From: Schlesneria sp.
GTDB taxonomy: Bacteria; Planctomycetota; Planctomycetia; Planctomycetales; Planctomycetaceae
NCBI GenBank assembly: GCA_025353525.1
Contig: JANXOO010001086.1
Coordinates: 1-11,144, forward strand
Reading direction: 5' to 3'
Length of the DNA stretch: 11,144 bases
The translations under genes were made by a program, and so were the position numbers. Every line of letters begins with the position of its first letter. The stretch's first letter is position 1. The notes under the pieces were generated by a model. The model was not told the DNA's origin, made no database searches, and saw nothing but the letters and a program-made list of their open reading frames with translations. Positions 7,043 to 11,144 of the stretch are shown here, piece after piece.

Positions 7043-7942
7043 ATGAGTATTCTCGTCGACAAGCACACAAAGATCATTTGCCAGGGAATTACGGGAAAGT
7101 CGGGCCTGTTTCACTCGCAACAATGTCGCGCGTACGCGAAAGAACATCGGCCGGGCGAAGATGTTTTCGTAGGGGGATGCACGCCTGGCAAAGGGGGAAC
7201 CGAAATCGACGGCTTCCCCGTCTTCAACACGGTGGAACAGGCGGTCCACAAAACCGGTGCCAACTGTTCGCTGATTTTCGTTCCGCCACCCTTTGCTGCG
7301 GATGCTATTCTGGAAGCCGCTGATGCCGGGATCGGTTTGATCGTCTGCATTACTGAGGGGATTCCTGTTCTCGATATGGCACGCGTGAAGCGAGCGATGA
7401 TCACGAGCAAAAGTCGGCTGATCGGACCAAACTGTCCGGGAATAATTACACCAGGTGTCGCAAAAATCGGGATTATGCCCGGTTACATCCACAAAATCGG
7501 GTCGGCGGGCCTGATCAGCAAGAGCGGCACATTGACCTACGAGGCGGCATGGCAATTGGGCAACATCGGCATGGGGCAGTCGACGGCAGTCGGTATCGGC
7601 GGTGACCCGATCATCGGTACGACGTATATCGATTTACTGGCGATGTTCCAGGCCGATCCGAAAACGGAATCGATCCTGATGATCGGTGAAATCGGAGGCA
7701 ACGCCGAAATTGAAGCGGCCGGATACATCAAGTCTCATGTGACCAAACCGGTGGCTGCATTCATCGCAGGAGCGACCGCTCCGCCTGGAAAACGAATGGG
7801 GCATGCCGGAGCGATTATTTCCGGTGGCAGCGGAACGGCCGCCGAAAAACAGGCAGCCCTCGAATCCGCCGGAGTCATTGTCGCTCAGAGTCCTGCTGAT
7901 ATGGGGACGGCATTGAAGAGGGCCATCGACCAGAGAAAGTGA
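7043..7942 (+). CDS. sucD: Succinyl-CoA synthetase (ADP-forming) alpha subunit
   Basis: Alpha subunit of succinate-CoA ligase: it binds CoA and carries the histidine that is transiently phosphorylated during the reaction. The 299-aa product (E. coli 289) starts [21 protein letters not shown], with the Rossmann CoA-binding loop at about 16-21. Family motifs follow: [11 protein letters not shown] (44-54), [11 protein letters not shown] (79-89), [10 protein letters not shown] (103-112), [11 protein letters not shown] (128-138), and [15 protein letters not shown] [12 protein letters not shown] (184-195). GEIGGNAE (215-222) precedes GHAGAI (253-258), where H254 is the expected phospho-histidine. 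A small insertion relative to E. coli (around [11 protein letters not shown], 32-42) accounts for much of the extra length. The ribosome site is weak (AAAGG lies about 15 nt upstream). It is the middle gene of a probable sucC-sucD-membrane-protein transcript. Confidence 0.97.
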   Translation: MSILVDKHTKIICQGITGKSGLFHSQQCRAYAKEHRPGEDVFVGGCTPGKGGTEIDGFPVFNTVEQAVHKTGANCSLIFVPPPFAADAILEAADAGIGLIVCITEGIPVLDMARVKRAMITSKSRLIGPNCPGIITPGVAKIGIMPGYIHKIGSAGLISKSGTLTYEAAWQLGNIGMGQSTAVGIGGDPIIGTTYIDLLAMFQADPKTESILMIGEIGGNAEIEAAGYIKSHVTKPVAAFIAGATAPPGKRMGHAGAIISGGSGTAAEKQAALESAGVIVAQSPADMGTALKRAIDQRK

Positions 7943-7954
7943 CCGAATCGACAG

Positions 7955-8839
7955 ATGAAACCCGTGGTCCACGCGCCGGTGATGAAAGTGACCCTGTACG
8001 ACTGGGTCAGCTCGTGGGCGATTTCGTTGTTCATTGGCTTGCTGATGACCTGCGGAGCGGTGGTCACCGTCTGGTTAACGACGCGGTTGCCGAAGCCGCC
8101 CGAAGTCGTTCCGGTAGAACTCGTCGATTTGCCTGGCGGATTTGAAGATGGTTCGCCTGACGAAACGTTGCGAGTCGATTCACCCGATCCCGAGGTACGC
8201 GATGCTGTACCCGCCGATTCTGTGGCCGATCAGACCGAAATTGCCGAAGCCGTCGAGGCTGTCGTCGAAATGTCCGACGCCGCAACGCAACAGGTTCAGC
8301 AACAATTCGATACCGGGATCCAGAATACAGGAAAAGTTGGCAGCGCAAAGGGGACGGGTCGTCGCGCCCTTGGATCAGGGCCAGGCACAGGCGGGCTGCC
8401 ACGCGAACAACGCTGGTTCGTGAAATTCGGTGAACGGACATCGCTGGATGAATATGCTCGGCAGCTGGAGTATTTCGATATCGAACTGGGTGCGCTGTTG
8501 CCGGATGGGCGACTGGCCTATCTGACGAAGATGAGCAATCCGGTTCCGTCGGTGAAATTCGTTAATAGTGGGGCGGCCGAATCGCGATTGTATATGACCT
8601 GGCAGGGCGGCGAACGGCGTACTGCCGACGTGAAACTGTTTGCCAAAGCCAACATTGATGTTCACGGGGATACAATCATCTTCCACTTCTATTCAAAATT
8701 GGCGGAAAACAAACTCGCTCAACTGGAACTCGAATACCGTAACCGGACAGTCAAACAGATTCGCCGGACATATTTCGCAGTCGAACCCGATGCTGGCGGA
8801 TACAAGTTCACGGTGTTCCGTCAGATTCTGTTTCAATAG
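7955..8839 (+). CDS. Uncharacterised TonB/TolA-like membrane-anchored protein
   Basis: I do not recognise a named family. The 294-aa product has a short cytoplasmic N-terminus, one transmembrane helix (about residues 18-42, WAISLFIGLLMTCGAVVTVW), and then a proline/acidic segment starting PKPPEVVPVELVDLPGG (46-62). A low-complexity, alanine/glutamine- and glycine-rich linker runs to about residue 148. A compact alpha/beta C-terminal region (about 150-294, starting QRWFVKFGERTSLDEYARQL, with IIFHFYSKLAENKL at 241-254) completes it. The layout resembles TonB/TolA or ExbD-type proteins that span from the inner membrane into the periplasm, but no decisive motif is visible. The start at 7955 lies 12 nt after the sucD stop, so the gene is probably co-transcribed with sucCD; an ATG at 7982 is an alternative. 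No ribosome site is clear. A role in energised transport or envelope stability is possible but unproven. Confidence 0.82.
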   Translation: MKPVVHAPVMKVTLYDWVSSWAISLFIGLLMTCGAVVTVWLTTRLPKPPEVVPVELVDLPGGFEDGSPDETLRVDSPDPEVRDAVPADSVADQTEIAEAVEAVVEMSDAATQQVQQQFDTGIQNTGKVGSAKGTGRRALGSGPGTGGLPREQRWFVKFGERTSLDEYARQLEYFDIELGALLPDGRLAYLTKMSNPVPSVKFVNSGAAESRLYMTWQGGERRTADVKLFAKANIDVHGDTIIFHFYSKLAENKLAQLELEYRNRTVKQIRRTYFAVEPDAGGYKFTVFRQILFQ

Positions 8840-8860
8840 CGGTAACCGTTCGCGGGCAAT

Positions 8861-8890
8861 ACAGGGGGACAGACTCAATTTTGCGGGCGA
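8861..8890 (+). repeat. Possible solo end of an IS200-like/RAYT-associated repeat
   Basis: The string GGGGGACAGACTCAATTTTG, running on into CGGGCG, sits in the 111-bp gap between two convergent genes. Strings of the form GGGGACAG(A/T)C(T/C)CAATTTT are what I remember at the ends of loci with IS200-like (Y1, REP-associated) transposases. Only one end is present and no transposase gene is nearby, so this would be a relic or solo copy. Family assignment is from memory and unverified. Confidence 0.35.
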
Positions 8891-8950
8891 AATCCTTGTT
8901 GGAGACGGTTTCAGGGCTCTTGGCACAGGTTGATTCGCTGCAAAAATGCA

Positions 8951-10162
8951 TCAGTCCCCGGCCCGTGAACGGATATCAATAATTTGTCCGGCGTTCTTGC
9001 AGAACCGGTAGTAGATCTCTTCTGCCTGGTCGAGCTGTGATATTTCGATCCATTCGTCTTTCGTGTGAGCTTGAGCGATATCTCCCGGTCCGAATACGAC
9101 CGACGGAACCCCTGCCCGCGCGAATCGCGATGCGTGCGTTCCATACGGAACCCCGACGATTTCTTTAAGACCGACGGTCGTGGTGATCGCCTGCATCAGT
9201 TCGCGAGCCAGGTCAGTATTGTGTTCGTCACCAAGCGGTGCGCTGGCACAATACGGAGGATCGTGGATCACGTCGAAATCGAGTCGGGTCCGCAAGAACC
9301 CGGCAATTTCGTCGATGACGGCCAGTACATTCTCACCGGGAATCACGCGACGATCGATTTCGATCGTGCAGGTATCCGGAACGATATTAACGCTGCTCCC
9401 CCCTTCGATCCGTCCGACGCTCAGGGTTGCGGGACCACAGCGCGGGTGAGCTGGTCGTGAATCGGGTAACCATTTCGCGAAGTCTTCAAGACATACAACG
9501 ACGCGCGCCATGCGGTAGATGGCATTGATTCCATCGCCCGGCCGCGAACTGTGGCAGGCTCGGCCCTGCGTGTGCAACTTCCATCGCGTCGCCCCGCGAT
9601 GAGCAACGACGATGTCCAGTCCTGTCGGTTCTGCCACGATTGCGACATCCGGTCGCGTGGGACAAAGTCGATAAGGCGTCGACCGACCCGACCAGCTTTC
9701 GGTCAGGTGATTGATCCCCAGACTGGTTGCTTCTTCATCGCAGGTCATCGATAGCACGACGTTTGGCATTCCTGGCGGACGTTCGTGGGCCAGGCGAGTG
9801 AAGGCCGACAACATGGCCGCCAGGCCCCCTTTGACATCGCACGAACCACGCCCGTAAAGTCGCCCGTCTCGCTCGACAGGCGAAAACGGCTCGATCGTCA
9901 TTCCGTCGACGGGAACGGTGTCCTGATGGGCATCCAGCAGAACGGTTCTGGTCGCTGCTGGCGAATCGAGTCGCGCAAGAACATTCGACCGTCCCGGAAC
10001 AATCTCAATCTGCTCGAATGGAACTCCAAGCTGCGCAAGATGGCGAACGAGATATTCAGTCACACGAGTTTCAAGAAACCCGGCTCCGGAAACATCCCGT
10101 CCCATCGGATTGACGCTTGGGATCGCGACGAGGTCTTTGAGGATTGGTAAAGGTCTGGTCAT
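8951..10162 (-). CDS. M20 family metallopeptidase, ArgE/DapE-like deacylase
   Basis: Zinc-dependent amidohydrolase of the M20 family (ArgE/DapE/ACY1/CPG2 group), a cytoplasmic enzyme that removes an acyl group or residue from an amino-acid derivative. The substrate cannot be fixed from the sequence; acetylornithine or a similar N-acyl amino acid is the first guess. In the 403-aa product from the ATG at 10162 the two-zinc site is complete: H79 in DAHQDT, D109 in GSCDVKGG, the E143-E144 pair in CDEEAT (general base and ligand), E178 in VAEPT, and H366 in QAHTKDEW. The dimerisation domain lies at about 185-300, starting around AHRGATRWKLHTQGRACHSS with H204. Family words GVPYGTHASRF and VVFGPGD are also present. 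A GTG at 10186 would add eight residues; neither start has a clear ribosome site. The gene is convergent with the 7955-8839 gene, and an inserted repeat element lies about 100 bp upstream. Confidence 0.92.
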   Translation of the reverse strand: MTRPLPILKDLVAIPSVNPMGRDVSGAGFLETRVTEYLVRHLAQLGVPFEQIEIVPGRSNVLARLDSPAATRTVLLDAHQDTVPVDGMTIEPFSPVERDGRLYGRGSCDVKGGLAAMLSAFTRLAHERPPGMPNVVLSMTCDEEATSLGINHLTESWSGRSTPYRLCPTRPDVAIVAEPTGLDIVVAHRGATRWKLHTQGRACHSSRPGDGINAIYRMARVVVCLEDFAKWLPDSRPAHPRCGPATLSVGRIEGGSSVNIVPDTCTIEIDRRVIPGENVLAVIDEIAGFLRTRLDFDVIHDPPYCASAPLGDEHNTDLARELMQAITTTVGLKEIVGVPYGTHASRFARAGVPSVVFGPGDIAQAHTKDEWIEISQLDQAEEIYYRFCKNAGQIIDIRSRAGD

Positions 10163-10195
10163 ATAGTCCGCGCGAAAGACTGCCACGAAATGAGA

Positions 10196-10235
10196 GGGAA
10201 AGGCGCCAAGAAGACCTGGAGCCTTTCCTGTTTTT
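10196..10235 (+). terminator. Terminator-like hairpin in the M20 gene leader
   Basis: GGAAAGGCgCC (10197-10207) pairs with GGaGCCTTTCC (10218-10228), 10 of 11 positions, followed on the plus strand by TG and five Ts. It has the form of a plus-strand intrinsic terminator, but the only gene nearby is the M20 gene on the minus strand, for which it lies in the leader. It may end a transcript antisense to that gene, or act as a leader structure. Confidence 0.35.
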
Positions 10236-10264
10236 CAGCCGGTAAATTCTCCACAGCCGGTCGC

Positions 10265-10388
10265 ACAATGGTACTCACTTTGTCGAAACGACAAGGTCGC
10301 CCGAAGCGTTAGCGAGGGAGACCAGGCGAGTGAAAACAGGGGAAACTCCCTCGCTAACGCTTCGGGTTACCTGAAGTGAGTGCCATTG
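10265..10388. mobile_element. MITE-like element with terminal inverted repeats
   Basis: The ends are CAATGGTACTCACTT (10266-10280) and AAGTGAGTGCCATTG (10374-10388), inverted repeats matching at 14 of 15 positions. The direct repeat GCCGGTCGC occurs directly outside, at 10256-10264 and 10389-10397, as expected of an 8-9 bp target duplication. Inside are a perfect 21-bp inverted repeat (10300-10320 and 10346-10366) and a small hairpin TTGTCG-aaa-CGACAA (10280-10294). The element is too short for a transposase, so it would be moved in trans. The parent insertion-sequence family is not identified. Confidence 0.7.
10300..10366. repeat. Perfect 21-bp inverted repeat inside the MITE-like element
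   Basis: Arms 10300-10320 and 10346-10366 are exact reverse complements around a 25-nt loop. They include CGAAGCGTTAGCGAGGGAG and its complement. Pairing resumes beyond a small internal loop with AGGT (10294-10297) and ACCT (10369-10372). In RNA or single-stranded DNA the whole element would fold as a long hairpin with one side branch. The arm sequence resembles a widespread planctomycete intergenic repeat as I recall it. Confidence 0.75.
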
Positions 10389-10414
10389 GCCGGTCGCCTT
10401 TGGAACCGGCCAAT
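10385..10414. repeat. Hairpin at the element's target site
   Basis: ATTGGCCGGT (10385-10394) and ACCGGCCAAT (10405-10414) are perfectly complementary with a 10-nt loop. The left arm straddles the right end of the MITE-like element. Taking the element out leaves GCCGGT and ACCGGC as a shorter hairpin in the original site, so the element seems to have entered one arm of a pre-existing palindrome. Confidence 0.55.
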
Positions 10415-10507
10415 ATCGTACCTGTGCTGAAGCGGCGACTCAACGCGACCGCGACGCCACCGCTGCGAAAGATCTGACACTCGAAGGGCTCGCGATGAAA
10501 TTCGACG

Positions 10508-10521
10508 CCGGTTCGAACCGG
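10508..10521. promoter_or_regulatory. 14-bp perfect palindrome, possible operator
   Basis: CCGGTTCGAACCGG is a perfect 14-bp palindrome in otherwise featureless sequence. It could be a binding site for a dimeric regulator, but no promoter is visible around it and no regulator gene is nearby. Confidence 0.25.
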
Positions 10522-10866
10522 TTTGCAACTTTTTCAATCGAAATTGCTTGTAAGCATTACAAATCGGTGCCTCATCCTACAAGTTTCTGCAGCAAGGACA
10601 CCGGTCTCATCCTTTTTTTCGTATGCGAATCGAGAGAAAAAACGAAGAAACAAGTCGTTTTTGAAGAGAATGGGGGATTAGCCCGATTTTTATCTCAAGT
10701 TTGGCTCAATTGGCACGCGGTCTGCTTTAGGGTAGAGATGGAGTGAGCAATTCACCCGGATGATTCACGCAACCCCCTTCGGTGGTTCGAGACTCATATA
10801 TCCCGCCGGCCTGAGGGAGACAGGCCAAGCACCCGCCTACAACACATCTCGAATTTCTGCTGACAC

Positions 10867-10897
10867 AGGCCGGGACGTTCCAGTAACGTCCCGGCCT
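10867..10897 (-). terminator. Strong hairpin after the rhamnulokinase gene
   Basis: AGGCCGGGACGTT (10867-10879) and AACGTCCCGGCCT (10885-10897) form a perfect 13-bp GC-rich stem with a 5-nt loop. It begins 40 nt beyond the stop codon of the minus-strand rhamnulokinase gene. There is no T-run on either strand, so it is either a T-less terminator or a 3'-end stabilising hairpin. Confidence 0.55.
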
Positions 10898-10937
10898 CTC
10901 GCCTTCTTTGTCAACCGCTCAACTCAAACAGGACGAC

Positions 10938-11144
10938 TCACGCCGGCCGCTTCAACAACTCGACGAATCGCCCGTAGGCTTCATTCCATTGTGCCGTATT
11001 CTGAGGTTCGTACCTTTGCATGGTCGACGATGCGCGGACGATGCTGCGGATTTGTTCCAGCGAGCCGACCGAACCGCTTGTTCGCGCCTGCACCAGGACA
11101 TTCCCCAATGCCGTTGCTTCGACAGGTCCGGTCATGACAGGACG
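10938..11144 (-). CDS. rhaB: Rhamnulokinase, C-terminal part (cut by window edge)
   Basis: Only the last 68 codons are inside the window; the reading frame stays open to the edge, so the 5' part lies beyond 11144. The fragment reads RPVMTGPVEATALGNVLVQA, matching the C-terminal FGGY-kinase motif GRPV(x)AGPVEATALGN typical of rhamnulokinases. It continues with LEQIRSIVRASSTMQRYEP and ends VELLKRPA. Rhamnulokinase phosphorylates L-rhamnulose to L-rhamnulose 1-phosphate in the cytoplasm, the second step of rhamnose breakdown. Rhamnose use fits a polysaccharide-degrading planctomycete. Another FGGY sugar kinase is possible, but the GPVEATALGN word favours RhaB. No other rhamnose gene is in the window, and a strong hairpin follows the stop codon. 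Confidence 0.85.
   Translation of the reverse strand, partial: RPVMTGPVEATALGNVLVQARTSGSVGSLEQIRSIVRASSTMQRYEPQNTAQWNEAYGRFVELLKRPA

Larger units (their letters stand above)
10163..10937. other. Gene-free stretch between the M20 and rhamnulokinase genes
   Basis: This roughly 775-bp region contains the leader hairpin of the M20 gene, the MITE-like element (10265-10388) and a 14-bp palindrome CCGGTTCGAACCGG (10508-10521). It also contains an AT-rich 8-bp hairpin AAAAACGA/TCGTTTTT (10638-10645 and 10655-10662), a 6-bp hairpin GGCCTG/CAGGCC (10808-10813 and 10821-10826), and the strong hairpin after the rhamnulokinase gene. An 83-codon frame at 10495-10746 has AAGGG 6 nt before its ATG but no recognisable protein features; I do not call it a gene. 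No tRNA or rRNA is seen. Confidence 0.6.

Noticed and set aside
10592..10619. AAGGA/TCCTT stem followed by seven Ts, possible terminator
   Set aside because: The stem is only 5 bp with a 10-nt loop, and no gene ends just before it on the plus strand.
10495..10746. 83-codon open frame with ATG and AAGGG 6 nt upstream
   Set aside because: The ribosome-site match is the only support. The predicted protein is rich in Cys and Trp without any domain, signal or membrane segment, codon use is unlike the neighbouring genes, and the start region includes a 14-bp palindrome.
10778..10800. GGTTCGAGAC string resembling a tRNA T-loop
   Set aside because: The flanking bases do not form a T-stem, and no acceptor, D or anticodon arm can be built around it.

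Overview
The window looks like a chromosomal segment from a planctomycete, probably of the Planctomycetales/Schlesneria type. Three things suggest this: a Tat-exported DUF1501 (sulfatase-like) protein, which is greatly expanded in that phylum; a short PheT lacking the usual tRNA-binding OB domain; and palindromic intergenic repeats of a kind I associate with planctomycete genomes. The phylum call rests on recognition, not on a search.

Layout. On the minus strand at the left are a TPM-domain membrane protein with a glycine-rich tail (39-1121) and, upstream of it, a DUF1501 protein (1352-2818). They may form a two-gene transcript. A 462-bp divergent spacer (2819-3280) separates them from pheT (3281-5305, plus strand), the phenylalanyl-tRNA synthetase beta subunit, without a pheS neighbour. 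A 432-bp spacer with a weak terminator and a GC-rich repeat leads to sucC (5738-6925) and sucD (7043-7942), the two subunits of succinyl-CoA synthetase of the TCA cycle. Twelve bases after sucD comes a gene for an uncharacterised, single-pass, TonB/TolA-like membrane-anchored protein (7955-8839). Convergent to it, on the minus strand, is an M20 metallopeptidase of the ArgE/DapE type (8951-10162). A 775-bp gene-free stretch follows, and the window ends inside the 3' part of a rhamnulokinase gene (10938-11144, minus strand).

The genes are mostly housekeeping metabolism (translation, TCA cycle, deacylation of amino-acid derivatives, rhamnose use) mixed with envelope proteins. I see no CRISPR array, phage genes, tRNA/rRNA or intact transposase.

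The most striking non-coding feature is in the gap before the M20 gene. It is a roughly 124-bp element with 15-bp terminal inverted repeats (14 of 15 matching), flanked by an 8-9 bp direct repeat, with a perfect 21-bp inverted repeat inside. It reads as a MITE-like insertion that can be dated relative to its target, because the uninterrupted target site can be reconstructed. A possible solo end of an IS200-like/RAYT-associated repeat lies between the convergent genes at about 8861-8890. I found no clear evidence of a new multi-gene system here.
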